DNA of 64,000 nucleotides, taken from assembly GCA_009733575.1 (NCBI GenBank), contig ML769678.1:1-64000 (forward strand), in the 5' to 3' direction. Positions 12,881 through 25,027 of the stretch are shown piece after piece. The position numbers and the translations under genes are program-made. Within the stretch, counting starts at the first letter, position 1. The number at the start of each line of letters is the position of its first letter. Under the pieces are notes generated by a model. The model ran no database searches, had not been told where the DNA came from, and worked only from the letters and a program-made list of their open reading frames with translations. Origin of the DNA: Gymnopus androsaceus JB14. Taxonomy: Eukaryota > Basidiomycota > Agaricomycetes > Agaricales > Omphalotaceae.

Positions 12881-13405
12881 TCTCGCTGGGATCCAATGTA
12901 GTATACTCCATACGTGTTAGGGAGAAAGCACAGCCATTCATATCAATGCCAAAGCGTATTCTCTTGAGCACGTTAGATGATCGCTGATCGATCTTGATGG
13001 GAAGTTGTTGGACAAGAAGGCGAAACTTAGGGGGATTTGCTGTCCTTAGAACGCCATTGACGACCCGCTTTGTGTCCGAATATCTCAATAATGCCCCGAA
13101 TGCATCTTATCAATGGATGGAGTCAAACCCGTGACAGCTCTCTCAGAATCTGCTGCTGCATCAACACCTGATCCGCCTAGAAAGACATAGTGTGTGCACA
13201 AATATAGAAGCTAAATTGCGTGCTTACAAGTGTAAATGATAGTGGCCCGTATAGTAATTTACAGTATATCCTCTTCCCATCCTATCCTGTACTGACACGT
13301 TAAAAGTACAGATAAACTCCATAGAGGGGATACAAAACCATTCACTCACTATGTACGAAACAATGAGAGAATAGGAAATAAAACAAATATGACAGACGTT
13401 CATTA
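12881..13405. other. Intergenic region between convergent genes
   Basis: Holds the 3' ends of the permease and bZIP genes. I see no further gene. Confidence 0.4.
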
Positions 13406-14281
13406 TCATGATGATACTTCCTCCCTGGGTCGCTTCATGCCTGTAGTCGGGTTCTGAACCGCTCCTGTAACACCGACGACCAGGCCCTTTAACCAGCCAT
13501 TCTCCCTCCGAAGCCCTTCACATTCCTTTTCCAATTCATTAACTTTGATCTCCAGCTCTTTCGCTTTATTTTCAAGTGCTAGTTCTCGCTCCTTCTTTTT
13601 GAGCCTAAACCTCGCACTAGCAGCAGTGTTCCGCCGCCGTTTATCATCTGTAGTAGTGAGAGGAGTGGAAGTGGACTCGGAAGCGTCAGGAGATGAGTCT
13701 GGAGAAGACTCTTGAACGGGGACAGATGACTTTCGGGCCCGCTGGCGTTTCGCGGGTGGAGGTGAATAGTGATGTTCCGGAGTGTGTGGCTGCACTGATT
13801 GAGCTCCTGCCGTATGAGTGGAATGCGGTGATTGGTTTACCGCATTCATCGCCAGTAGTTGCGCTACTGAAGGAGCAGCATGTGGGTTGGGCTGGAGTTG
13901 TTGGGCAATGACGAGTGGATTGATACCGAAGGAGGATAATACGGAAGATAGATCGAAGGAAGGTCCTGACATACTAGATGACGGCTGCGTTAGCAGTGAA
14001 TAGTTGTTGCCCACAGTGGTTCCGGTGACCACATTGACATGGCCGTTGTGGATGGCTGTCGCCTCGATTCCTAACCTACTTCTACCTTCCTCGTCTTCCT
14101 CCGCCATCTGAGCAAACCCACTGTCACTAGTTGTGACAGAATTGGGCCCATCATCGGCCTCAAATGGCAGATGCGTCCATAATGATAAGTCAGGGAAAGG
14201 ACCCGAAAGCAAGTCCTGCGAGGTTGACTCAGAGGGTGAGGATGGCTGAACGATATTCAGGCCGTTTAAATGAGAAGGCAT
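13406..14281 (-). CDS. bZIP transcription factor, Cys3/MetR/Zip1 type
   Basis: Single uninterrupted frame of 291 residues. The bZIP lies near the C-terminus: basic region around residues 214-231 with the signature RRRNTAASARFRLKKK, then a leucine zipper to about 265 (coiled Glu/Lys/Leu heptads). The N-x-x-x-A-S-A-R-F-R basic region is the form found in Neurospora CYS-3, Aspergillus MetR and S. pombe Zip1, which control sulfur assimilation or the cadmium/methionine response. The N-terminal two thirds is Ser/Thr/Pro/Gln rich, an activation-type region, and a basic cluster (PAKRQRARK) around residue 180 may be a nuclear localisation signal. Absence of introns is unusual in this window. Role in sulfur metabolism is inferred from the family only. 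Confidence 0.92.
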   Translation of the reverse strand: MPSHLNGLNIVQPSSPSESTSQDLLSGPFPDLSLWTHLPFEADDGPNSVTTSDSGFAQMAEEDEEGRSRLGIEATAIHNGHVNVVTGTTVGNNYSLLTQPSSSMSGPSFDLSSVLSSFGINPLVIAQQLQPNPHAAPSVAQLLAMNAVNQSPHSTHTAGAQSVQPHTPEHHYSPPPAKRQRARKSSVPVQESSPDSSPDASESTSTPLTTTDDKRRRNTAASARFRLKKKERELALENKAKELEIKVNELEKECEGLRRENGWLKGLVVGVTGAVQNPTTGMKRPREEVSS

Positions 14282-16526
14282 GATTCAGAAAGATCTCCTT
14301 TGAGCTCTTGAAGAGAGAGGACAAGGAAAAGGAAAGCGGCACGGCAAGATATATGTAAAGAAAGCACAGTAAGCAGATTGATCCCAGCACTTACTTACAA
14401 AGCCTTATCGGTATCGCGCCCGAGGCCATGTGGGTCTGCGAAGTCCAGAATATAAACACGCAGAAAACATTACAGCGAATGTGCGACCTCAACAAATCAA
14501 AAGCACGACGGTCAAGACAAGGCGAAAACTACGACCAGAATAAGAAGACCTATAATAGGTCTGTATGTTAGTAACAGTCATTAACTGTGCATTTATGCCG
14601 TATGTATTCAGAGTCGTCTCAATCAAGAAAAGTGATCCCTGGATACAAACACAGGAACGTATTGCCAGGTACTGTCAAGTCCACCGCAAAGTCGAAAGTT
14701 AGACTTTTGAGCGAGTGACCAGGCATGAAACACTGACTCTGAGAGGCAAAGCCGCCGCTACCGTCGCGATCGTGTATAGAAGAGATGAAGTCGGAGGAAA
14801 TCATGTAAATTTTTTTTGATGGCGGTAAACGCCGACGTTCTTGCCTTCGAGTACTCACGTTGCTCTAAACTGGAGTACCGTGACTTCGCCTCAGGTTCTA
14901 TTTCAGGCTATTTTCAGCTTGTCAGATTGTCATGGGCTTGGATACTCGGGCAAGCGCTGGTAAGGCAAAAACATATGACCAGAAGTACTTTCGAAGGACA
15001 CTATGAAAAAATATCCTGGTTATAAATACAGCGCAAACGGAATCATACTAATATTGAATACAGTTGACTAACATCCGCCCGAAAAATTTTCTAGGACCGC
15101 TCCAGTGACATGGGCAATACAATACTTATGTGCCTTCATTGAAACAAAGATAGTCGTTATTCGGAGCGAAGAACGAAGCTGCTTTAATTTAGATACACTT
15201 ATTGACTGGGCACTTCAGTATTAGGCATTCTACCTGTTCGCTGCCAGTAGATGTCGACACACCCACCCTGCATGTATCACTCTGTGTGACTTGGGCAGGG
15301 AGCCTTCCAAATTATCACTTCCAACTTTTGGTGAACACTTCTTCATAAAAGCCGGGCCTGAGTTCCATAATAACTCTATCGCGTGGTATGAATTGCTTCC
15401 TACTGTTGCTACATACGCTTCAAAGGAGGGATTTCATCCAAGAACTGTAGATGCACTTCGCGTTGAATACTTATCCCTTTTCAAGACTGTTGGCGCTAGG
15501 TGTGGTATATTCATCTTCACCCCATAATGTCACAGTCTAGCTTAAATGCGCAGCCTACTAGATGACAGAGAACTCAGCCTTGGTCTCGGAGAAAAGAAAC
15601 TAGCAGTTTCGACGGGGACCTAGGACTTCATCGTAGAAGCGCGATTTGGTCACTTGAGGCTACTTGCTCTGTGAACTTTATTTTTAGGAAAGTATTGTCG
15701 GCCTTTGGTGGTATCATTGTGGAGCTCCTGGGGCTTCAAGATCTTTCTTATTCATTAGATGCGATAGAGACATACATAGACGGTTAGATCCGTAGTGATC
15801 ATCAGTACACACTGGGGCGACTGGGCCATAAATGCTATAAAACACCTTAGATTAAAGCGTATTTTTGATAGCTGTGTAAACCTCAGACGAGGAGACTCTA
15901 CATGGCACTTGAAAGGCTGCTTGTATTTGGAACTAGTAGACGTAAAACTGTCGTCGGATAAAGCTCCCGATGTACCAAATGTAACGACAATTGGTACTCG
16001 ATACTCATTGTACTCTCCAGACTTGTCGAAGTGGAATGAAAATACTACTTACAAGTTGGTCAACTCGAATATATTCTACCAAGTATGGAGGGATGGCGTC
16101 ACATTCGCGTCGCAGTATACATATCATACGCGTCGCGGAAAACGCCAAAGCATTCTACATACCTTAATGCCTGTCGCCACTGTCAGATAGGGGATACATG
16201 TCATCGCTGTTTTCGATATGTATCACATCTAACTTAGGACAAGTAAATATAAGTAGCAGCGCGACGATAGTGATAAAATATGATACATTGAGGACAGACG
16301 GAAATACTTCCCAATCCAATGCATGTCCAGGCACTATCACATTTTTGTAGCGTATGGAAAGATGTGTTCAAGTAGCTGAGCCAATGTCCAAAACCATGCG
16401 GAATGAAAGCAGTAATTATCCTGTAATTAAATATGGAGGCGCGCGAGGAAACAAATCTTCAAGGGTCAAGAAAGCAGACTGAAATAGCAATTTTGAATAG
16501 AACGGGAGACAATCCATGAAAGGAAA
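14282..16526. other. Long region without a convincing gene
   Basis: The first 300 bases upstream of 14281 are the bZIP promoter. Beyond that I find only short frames. The best is 15795-16190 on the plus strand (131 codons), whose second half (around TTIGTRYSLYSPDLSKW) looks protein-like but has no recognised motif, no clear splice partners and no family; another at 14619-14858 on the minus strand is equally unsupported. Could be a decayed gene or a rapidly evolving orphan. Confidence 0.25.
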
Positions 16527-17430
16527 TCATTTGTTCGACCCCGAAGGCATCTCATCACATCCATTGTCTAGATGTCGTTTCAACGAGTCGGCTCTGCGAA
16601 TTAGAACTGTTCAGGAACTTGCATTTTTGGAAATAATTGAACTCGCGTACCTGCTAAACTCTTTACGGCAATAGCGACAGCGATGGAGAAGAGGATTATT
16701 GGTGTGCTGCGTTTCATGATGCCTCTTGCGGTCGTGAGACCGAGAGAACGTCTTGCCGCAGATCTCGCATGGATAGCGCTCAGTTGTCGCGGAGGATGCA
16801 GCAGAAGCATGTGAAGAACGTGTGGACGTAGTTCGGGTAGAGGATAAGATGGGACTAGTTGAAGGGTGACGATGATGGCGCGAATGATGGCCTGCAGTAG
16901 GATAGGTCGACGGCGACTGCGAGGGATGTTGATCTGGAATCGATCCAGAGTAATTGTAAGTGTGAGCCATGTCGGCAGGGGTAGGAATAATTCGGTCGCT
17001 GTGACTGGAAGAATGCTGAGAGGAAGGATAGTGATGTGGATTCATATACGGAGCCGAAGGAGATGTATTTCCGCTGTTAGATGACGATGAAGACATCATA
17101 CCAGGCGACTGGTAGTACCTAGGGTCTGTAGAATATCTTCCATAGCGTTGCCCTGCCGCAGGAGCAGGTGTTGTAGAACGTGCATAGCGTAGATCATGGT
17201 GGCCTATTCACAAGACGATTAGCAAAAGTAATGCATCGTCAGATGTTAAATTGGGCATCACCATGTGCACTCGCGCCTGGAATTTGGTTTGCAGAGGTGT
17301 AGTATTGACCGCTGTTCTGTTCTGGGTACATAGGTTGTGTGTATGGATAGTTGGAGGTATGTGTTATGTTGTTCTGCGAAAAACCCACTCCCTGATCATC
17401 GTAGGAGTAGGCGCGCGAGTGACTATGCAT
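16527..17430 (-). CDS. C2H2 zinc-finger transcription factor
   Basis: Three exons on the minus strand. Exon 1 starts at 17430 (MHSHSRAYSYDD), exon 2 continues through a Ser/His/Pro-rich region, and exon 3 ends at a TGA at 16527-16529. Finger 1 is YPCEICGKTFSRSHDRKRH followed by E-T-Q-H, a classical C-x2-C-x12-H-x4-H. Finger 2 is built across the last intron: C-R-Y-C, then FSRADSLKRHLDNGC, so its fourth ligand is Cys rather than His (C2HC). This two-finger arrangement at the C-terminus after a low-complexity N-terminus is common in basidiomycete regulators. About 260 residues. Nuclear DNA-binding protein; target genes unknown. The joined frame across both introns is exact, which supports the model. 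Confidence 0.82.
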
Positions 17431-19001
17431 GAGAGGAAAGATCTAAAGTTTAGGCGTTGTGGCGGAGGCGTGAAGTTGTGGCCAAGGGCAAGAGGCGTTA
17501 GTGGAGAACTCGAAAAACGGTCGCTCTTTAATACTCCGGCACCGCTATCCTGTCATCCAATCCAAAGTAGGGAATGCGGAACGAATTGGAGCTTACCAAA
17601 TAATTGCTTTTACATGGTAGCGAAAGAAAGATCTCCCGTTCCTTACGGGTGGATTTTGCTATCTGGAACTTACAAGGACACTCTAAATGAAGACACGGTG
17701 AACCTGAAGAGAGTTTCGCCTCCAGCGCTTCGAAAGTAATACAGCTAAACTGCCAAGGTATCCGACGGCGAAATCCGAGGGACCATGTTAGCCCAACGAA
17801 AAGGGAAGCAGTACAACGTGGCATTATTGTGTGGAGGAATATATGTATCCCCTAGATCGATCTGCAGAAGACGGATGTCAGTACTGGTAAACCCGGAAGA
17901 GATCATTTAGGGTGTAGTGAACTAACATATATGGACTAACATATATGGTGCATGAAGCGACTTTACCCGAATGTCTTCCTTGAATGCGCATAATGACAGG
18001 AAGGGCATCCTGACATTCAGGTCGGAAGCACCTATAATAGACAAATGAGAACTTTCGTACGGCTTGCGCGAAAAGCATATATGACAACATTCAGCGGTTT
18101 AGAAGGCGAACGGAGTATACAGGCAAGAAACTTGAAAGGAACCAATGCGTACGACAGAGCGCAGAAAATAATGAACGCTGGAGCCCCTTGCTGGCCGTTG
18201 CGCCGAACTCGACATATGCTTCCCTTATTCAAAGATTAGTACCGATCGGAGAGGTTGGTGTGTGCAATTTAGCGACCCTAAAACGTAGTTTTGCTTTTAT
18301 CAGAACGTCAGCACTGCATGTTACAACCGGGTTCGAGACGTGATGAGGACGAGGGGACGAGAAAAACGCGATTTCTACAGAGTGGATTGATAAACGTTGA
18401 GTAACTCTTGAGTAAATGCGGGGCTAAAGTCACCCTGCCCAAGTTGAAGACGAGGTGCAGTAGCATCGAGCATAAAGACAATTTGACGTGCCCCGAAAGA
18501 TGCATTAGAGTTTGACAGCCAAAATTAGGAGTATATTAATTTATTCTTGGTAGAGCAAAGACAATACTCAGGGATGTGCTCTTATACAGAGAAAGTGGAC
18601 GGTAGCAATGGGTTACCAATCACCAGATGGCTACTAAGTAGCATCCGCAGCGAGAAACCGCAAATGGTACCTGGCGCGGTAGGACAGAAGAAGATCGAGA
18701 AATAGAAGAATATTAACGCGACGAAAGTATCGGTGAACCTTGGTTGAACCTGAACTTCTTGAAGGTGCGCAAAAATCGCGATGCCTTGCATTTATCGATG
18801 ACTGGGTTTTTAGTGCTACATGAATCATATGTGTGAGTGATAAAGCCGGCTGTTCGTCTTAGCATATTGAGGGGAGCTACCCATGACAAACGTCAAGGAA
18901 TAATCGGATTTTGAGTACTGATCGTCGGCGAAGAGGGCTGACGAGAGAAGCATGGAATCGTGAGAGAAGATGGCCGTGCCGGCGGATCGCGCTAAATAAC
19001 C
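17431..19001. other. Intergenic region, no gene recognised
   Basis: Short frames on both strands only. A 13-base unit containing ACTAACATATATGG is repeated twice in tandem near 17920-17948. The right end must hold the promoter of the phosphatase gene, the left end that of the C2H2 gene. Confidence 0.3.
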
Positions 19002-20338
19002 ATGGCTCCCTTCGACCTCGACGCATGTATTGAACAACTCCTCCGAAAACAGCTCCTTCATGAAGCCCTCCTGCGTGAAATATGCGAGAAAACCAAAGAA
19101 GTTCTTATGAGAGAATCCAATGTAGTCCATGTTAGTGCGCCGGTAACAGTTGTAGGAGACATACATGGGTGAGTCATTTCTTCAAATTTACGATGGACAG
19201 ACATTAATTAGCCATTCAAGACAGTTCTACGACCTTATCGAGATATTCCGAATAGGCGGATACGCGCCTAACACAAACTATCTCTTTCTCGGTGAATTTC
19301 GACGGTCGTTTTTTGTTCCTGCGTCAACTTACGCCAAACACTTTTCTCAGGCGACTACGTTGATCGCGGTTTATTCAGTGTAGAGACAATATCTCTTCTG
19401 ACCTGCTTGAAGCTGCGCTATCCTGACCGGGTGCAACTAATTAGAGGCAACCATGAGTCCCGAGCCGTTACTCAGGTCAGTTTGCATCTCCAAGTTTAAG
19501 ATCTAGTTTTCACAACACCCGCAGACGTATGGCTTTTACACCGAATGCGTCCGCAAGTATGGCTCTTCACATGTTTGGACATACTTTACGGACATGTTCG
19601 ACTTCCTAACGCTGTCCGTCGTAATCGACGATCGGATATTTTGCGTGCACGGCGGTGAGCAATTAGATTTGTTTTTTTTAAATTGCTAGTGCCCATCCCC
19701 ATGTTTTCACAGGTTTGTCGCCTTCAATCCATTCAATAGATCAAATAAAAGTTGTAGATCGGTTTCGAGGTAAGTATCATACATTATCTCCTCTAACGGT
19801 GATCTCTTCATGCTGTTTGTCGTCTTTAGAAATCCCACATGAAGGACCGATGGCTGACTTGGTTTGGTCGGACCCTGATGCTGAAAAAGAGGATTTTGCT
19901 ATATCACCACGGTTCGTTACATGTCTTTCATTGCAACCCTTCATAATTAAACCTTCTTTCTTTTTTGAAGCGGTGCTGGTTATACGTTTGGTTCTGGCGT
20001 CGTGCACAAGTTCCTGGAAATTAACAAGATGTCACATATCCTTCGTGCACATCAGCTTTGCATGGAGGGTTACGCGTTGTTATTTGACCGGCATCTCTCG
20101 ACCGTATGGTCAGCACCCAACTACTGTTATCGATGTGGTAATTCTGCCAGTATCCTAGAAGTGGGTCCTGGTGGATCCATGTATTTCAATGTATTCGAAG
20201 CTGCGCCTGAAAATGAGCGAGATGGTCCCACACAACAGGCTGCTCAAAATGCCAGCGGAAAGGTTCGTTGTTAACCAGTAAACCATTCATTCTATTCGAT
20301 CTGATCTGATTTTCTAGTTACCGGAATATTTCTTATAG
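19002..20338 (+). CDS. PPG1: PP2A-like Ser/Thr protein phosphatase catalytic subunit, Ppg1 type
   Basis: Joined exons start [17 protein letters not shown] and contain all metallophosphatase motifs in order: GDIHG (after PVTVV), GDYVDRG, RGNHESR, HGGLSPS, and the late [11 protein letters not shown] block. The protein ends in P-E-Y-F-L, the PP2A-type C-terminus that is methylated on Leu. Residues around the GDIHG motif ([19 protein letters not shown]) and [20 protein letters not shown] match Ppg1 better than PP2A, PP4 or Sit4/PP6. Ppg1 works in yeast with the Far/STRIPAK-like complex, for example in mitophagy control and glycogen accumulation. Length about 350 residues fits. The active-site Asp, His and Asn ligands are all present, so it should be active. 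It faces the Sec14-like gene tail to tail. Confidence 0.93.
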
Positions 20339-20587
20339 GAATTAAGTACCTTTGTAATTTGGATCATGTATGTACCAATATCTGCTTATTCAGGTCGTAA
20401 ATCATTAGCGGCTTTACTTAGTTCGTGTTTGTTGCAAATGCTTCGGGAAGAAATTAAATCAACGACCTGAAACCTTAACTAGCTCAGTTGAACACAACCC
20501 GATTTGGGTGGTATGAAAATGCAGAGTAGGCCGCACCCGCAATAGTGTATATTTTATGGAACTCAAAAGATGCCTGCCAGATGTCTA

Positions 20588-22025
20588 CTACATCGCACTT
20601 GAAATACTCCAACTCCTCAGCAGGGCTGAACGTGATGGCGAATAAAGAAGCCAATTCCACATTCGTCCCGTGAACACTAGCGCAGCTAGCCATAGACAGG
20701 TAGTGATTGGCCGTCTCCAGCGTAGCCAAAAAAGGATCGCTAGAGTACGGATGAGATCTCGTTTGCGGCGACGTCCATGGTGCAATGATGGAGAACCTTG
20801 TGACGATGAAACAGGATATCCAAAGAACGGATTAAGTAGTGAGGTCGGGGAAAGATAAATGGGGCTGGGTGAAGCGCTCATCATATACGATTTAGGACTG
20901 GGTTGAGGAGATGCAGGTGGTAGGCAATCCAGAGAATTCAGAGGCGGGAGGTACCCGCCGTAATCTGCCAAAGGTAGTCATTATCAACTTGCCGCTATCA
21001 CAGAGTCAAATTGGCACCCGCCTTTGGGTAATGAAGACGGAGCAAAATAAGACATGAGTTCTTTCGGGGAAGAGAAGAATACCCTCGATACGGCAGAAGC
21101 CGGGAGGACCCGCCTTGATAAGGTCAGAAAAACACGAGCACAAAGTAAAGGACTGTGGCTCACTTGGCGATGTTCCACATTCCCGAGTGCGTCCACGAAG
21201 AGTTTACTATGAACACTGTCCACATTCGGTTGAGTAAAAAAAGCGTTAAATTAAGCAAGGTACTGACCCGCTGCAAGCATGCCTGGAAACCGCGGAATAA
21301 GATCCCGAAGTACCCATGAAACCAAATCGACACTCTGTGCTACGCATCAGCGTACAGCTTGCGCACGTTATACTGCATCGTTAACGCACCAAGGTCTGCA
21401 CTGAGAGTTCCTTGACGTCGAATATGACAATATATTGGAGTACAACAAGATCAGACGCGTCGTTCAACGCCTTTAAGCGAAGCCTAAACTGCTCCATTGT
21501 ATGAATAAGCAGAGAGCGATAGGTCTCCGAGGCATCCTCGAAGCCTAGGGCTTGAATGACGATAATGGGGCGTCCGAGAGGATCCCTAACGTTAAGAGGA
21601 AGAAAATGAACTCTCGCCAAGGGAATATCCGGCTCCGGAGGCCAGAGTTTCTTCAATCGCCAGTGCAAATTCTTACGAATAGATTGTATCGCAAACGACC
21701 TAGTGAAATTATCACGCTAGGGTTTGAGTGTGAGAGAAGGTTATACGAGAGAAGCGGAGCAGACGGACTCGCAATAGTTGAAAGATTGTTTCTAAAAGAA
21801 TATTCTTGAGTTAAGTACTGGTGGATGATGTAGAAACGCACGAGTATCCTCAAGCCATCGCTTCGCCCAGTTTATCTGCTCCGAGTCCAGAGCGAGTTCG
21901 TCTGCGACGGACGGAAGCACATCTTCAATCAAAGTCGATTGAAGCCCAATAACAGCTTTCATATTAGCTTCATATTGCGCTAAGAGTCTGTCGCAGTTTT
22001 GTTGTAGTAGAAGATGTGTGTCCAT
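20588..22025 (-). CDS. CRAL-TRIO (Sec14-like) lipid-binding protein with C-terminal membrane anchor
   Basis: Minus-strand gene beginning at 22025 (MDTHLLLQQNCDRLL). The CRAL-TRIO lipid-binding domain is spread over several exons: HWRLKKLWPPEPD, the strand PIIVIQALGF, the helix SDLVVLQYIVIFDVK, then VDLVSWVLRDLIPRFPGML, the VFIVNSSW strand and the closing LPKDYGG motif. The last exon ends with a Pro/Ser-rich linker, a basic stretch and a hydrophobic segment (CLWLAALVFTGRMW) near the stop, suggesting a tail anchor. The LPK/DYGG junction needs an intron at 20965-21021 with a GC donor. The join between the first exon and the CRAL-TRIO part (around 21700-21830) is uncertain. Family members move phosphatidylinositol or other lipids between membranes; the ligand is not predictable here. 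Confidence 0.82.
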
Positions 22026-22205
22026 GTCAAACTGTCATCTAAGACTATAATTTCCAGTACAAAGCTGTAAGCCAAGCGAAGGCGAGGTAGAGGTTGAGAA
22101 GAGAATTATTAGCACAAGGCGCTTATGCCGGCGCCACTACTACTATAATTCTCATGTCGATGCCTGCACCATCTCCGATTCCCTCTGAGGAAGAAACGGC
22201 ATACT
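22026..22205. promoter_or_regulatory. Short bidirectional promoter between Sec14-like and EZH2-like genes
   Basis: Only 180 bases separate the divergent start codons at 22025 (minus) and 22206 (plus). Any core promoters of both genes must sit here. An upstream ATG at 22154 opens a 22-codon frame that overlaps the chosen start in a different frame; it is either a small upstream frame or the true start if one G at 22217-22218 is surplus. Confidence 0.4.
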
Positions 22206-24997
22206 ATGAACTCGAAGGATGATGAGCTTGAAAGTAAGCAATGCCAAATCCTTGCAATCTATTACTTACTTACAAGACCAATGTCAGCCGAACCTTCACT
22301 TTCGAGGAGTCTTACTCCTAGTTCTGTCGATTTTCGAAGTACCTCTGAACAAGCTGAACGGAATCAAAAGCTTGAGACTGCCAAGAACAATCTACGAGCA
22401 AGTCTTTTGGGATTTTCACAATGAACATCTCGCGATTGCCCAAGACAAAATCCGAAAACTAACCACTATCTGCGCGCTGTCAACTGAGGAGTCCCCTTGG
22501 TCAATGCTTACAGATCTAGATATAACGGAGGAGGATCAGCTGAAGCAGCTGCATGCCGACTCTGCTGTTACAATTAAAAATTCGTTCAAGAATACTCAAT
22601 CTGCGCGAAGATTTCATTATTATGCATGTACTCCCGTAACCCAGAACATACGGGAGGAATCCTATCTTCCATCTTTCATTCCACACTCAGACAATCCGCA
22701 CTTTGAATTTGACAAGTTCTTGGAGGATGACGATTTTGCATGGCCAAACCTCACGGATCCCGACGGTTTGCCGCGTTCTTTGCATTGAATGGGAAGACTG
22801 ATGAACATTCTATTTGTTTTCACATCTCCAGGCGACATCATTGAAGTTGAAGTGGCTCGATGCCTCCACTACGATGCGGGGTTCGATTTTGAAGAAATCA
22901 ACGACTTGAAAATGCTACGCCTTGCCCTGAGGCAGGATAATGAAAACGGCCTGTTGTGGGAGAACTCTCAAAGGTCAGTCATTACTTATTTCATTTCTCG
23001 GTTATCGAGATATAAAGTTACGTGCTAGAGATCTTGTCCATTGGGAGTCTCAGCGCTCCGCTGAACGTAAATTACCACGCTTTCCGAAATCCTTTATTGG
23101 AGAGACTGTACTTGACAAGATAAATGCTGGAGCATACAACTTTTGTCCCAACTTAAATTGCATCACCTCCCATTGTTGGACCCATTATACGGGTTTTCGG
23201 TGTAGTATGTATTCTTGCATCTTTATGAAGTAATATTTGATTATTTGGCACTGACATACCTTCAGTAACCAATCCTTTTGAACGCCGACAGCCAGAACAA
23301 AAACACGAAGGTCTCTTTCTGCAACATTGTTCAAGGTATGCGAATGATCCCGAGAGAGGCTGCGGTAGAGCATGTTTCATGACACACAATGAGGAATTGA
23401 AGGTAAACTTGGCCCAAGTTTTCTTAGTTAATGCATCTCCTCATAATCTCTGGCAGGATATGACCATGTGGAGTATCAAACATCTGCAAGACCTGGCGGA
23501 AATATTGGATCTTGTACCAGATGCATCGCCGTGTGATCTGGCTGTAATCGTTCGCAAACCCGTGCTGCGAAGTCCGCGATTTTCTTCTTATCATCATCTA
23601 CTATTAATGCTCATATCTAGGTGTACCATTATCGCAGAGAAATTCTCCCCGATGAAAATATTTTTGCGAGTCAAAGGGAAGAATTTCTAGATGAGGAAGG
23701 GTCATCTTCATCACGGCCGAAGGATTTAGCAGGTGCGTTTGCTTGGTGCTCCCAATGATTTTAATTTAATTTTCTCTTCTAATGATATCAACCTAGAGTT
23801 TGTACAAGCTATCCAAATTCCTGGGCGTCCTCAACGTGTTACTCCTTGCTCACATGCAGGGAAATGCGGTGACAGTGCACCAGACTGTCAGTGTTATGCT
23901 CAGAGACAATATTGTCAGCGTAACTGTCGATGCTCAGATGATTGTAAGAATTGCAAAGTGTTTAATGAAATGTTTCCTGATCTCAGAGCTGTTACCTCTA
24001 GGTCCCTACCGCTTCCCCGGGTGTAAGTGTGGAATACGAGGGAAAGATCCTACTTGTAGCACCGATAAATGTAAATGCCTCCAAGAATCCAGAGAATGTG
24101 ACCCGGAAATCTGCAAATGTTGTAAAATCAGGTAATTACACACTTCTCAGGTATTAGAGCGCGAGTTGTACTTATATTAAATACTCTATTTTTTCCAGCG
24201 ATCATGGTAACTGCTCGTGCATTGACAGAAAGCCCCAGGCTGACTTTATACACCTTACAGCGATGGCCAGGTGCACAAATGCTAACATGCAACAAGGGAA
24301 GCATTGCGTATGTTCTCAAAGACCTTGATAACTTTGAAAAGCTCTCATGTTACTCTGATTAGCGTATTGAGATCAAAGCTTCAAAGTATGGACAAGGGGC
24401 TTTTGCGTGCAACAAGATTGAGAAGAACACTCTTATCGGAGGTAAGCTTGCTGAGAGCTTCTCTGTAACTTCTTTCAATGTCTCTCCGCCGGACCACCTA
24501 GAGTATGTAGCTGAAATTAAGGAGAGATCGCTTAATCAGCATGAGTGAGTTCTGTCTTTGAATTATCATTCGATTTTGCTTACATATCTATCCTATCCTC
24601 ATCAGGCTTGTTAACAAATTCCGCGGCCTTAACTATGACTTCGAATTTGAGAATGACAATATATTGAACGGGGCAACTGCTGGAAATGAGACGCGATATC
24701 TTAATGATCCCAGAAAGGAAAAACAAGTTAATTGCGAAGCAAGATGTGAGTTCAGTTATTGACTCAATCATTCTACCATATTAATTTCACACCTTTCTTT
24801 GCATCTACAGATCTGCTTGTGAACAATGATTGGCGAATTGGCTTGTATTCAAGTGAGTCGTTCAGTCTTGAGTTTGAACATGCATGTACTTTTCTCTTAT
24901 CATTCGCACCATAGCCAAAACCATCAAGAAAGGTAGCGAACTGTTTCTCGGTTACGGGGAGGAAAAATACTGGAAAAACCATGCCCCTCAGCACTGA
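22206..24997 (+). CDS. EZH2/KMT6-like SET-domain protein with altered SET motif
   Basis: At least ten exons. The N-terminal half contains helical and acidic segments and Cys-containing blocks of the EZH2 type (for example YNFCPNLNCITSHCW and GCGRACF). A CXC pre-SET domain follows at about 23840-24260, with the repeated pattern CQCYAQRQYCQRNCRCSDDC, then CPYRFPGCKCGIRGKDP and CSTDKCKCLQESRECDP. The SET domain runs from about 24364 to the TGA at 24995-24997. EZH2 enzymes methylate histone H3 Lys27 in Polycomb complex 2. Two oddities: the normal SET motif N-H-S is read here as N-D-P (in TRYLNDPRKEKQVNCEAR), and the frame breaks at a T run (22413-22416), where one T fewer would join NNLRASLLGF to HNEHLAIAQDK. 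It may be a non-catalytic paralogue or a decaying gene. Confidence 0.78.
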
Positions 24998-25027
24998 AAA
25001 GTACTACATACATGTAATCTAACCTAC

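Noticed and set aside
20484..20729. Separate small gene 3' of the Sec14-like gene
   Set aside because: It is an alternative frame of the last Sec14-like exon and its 3' flank, and has no splice partners.
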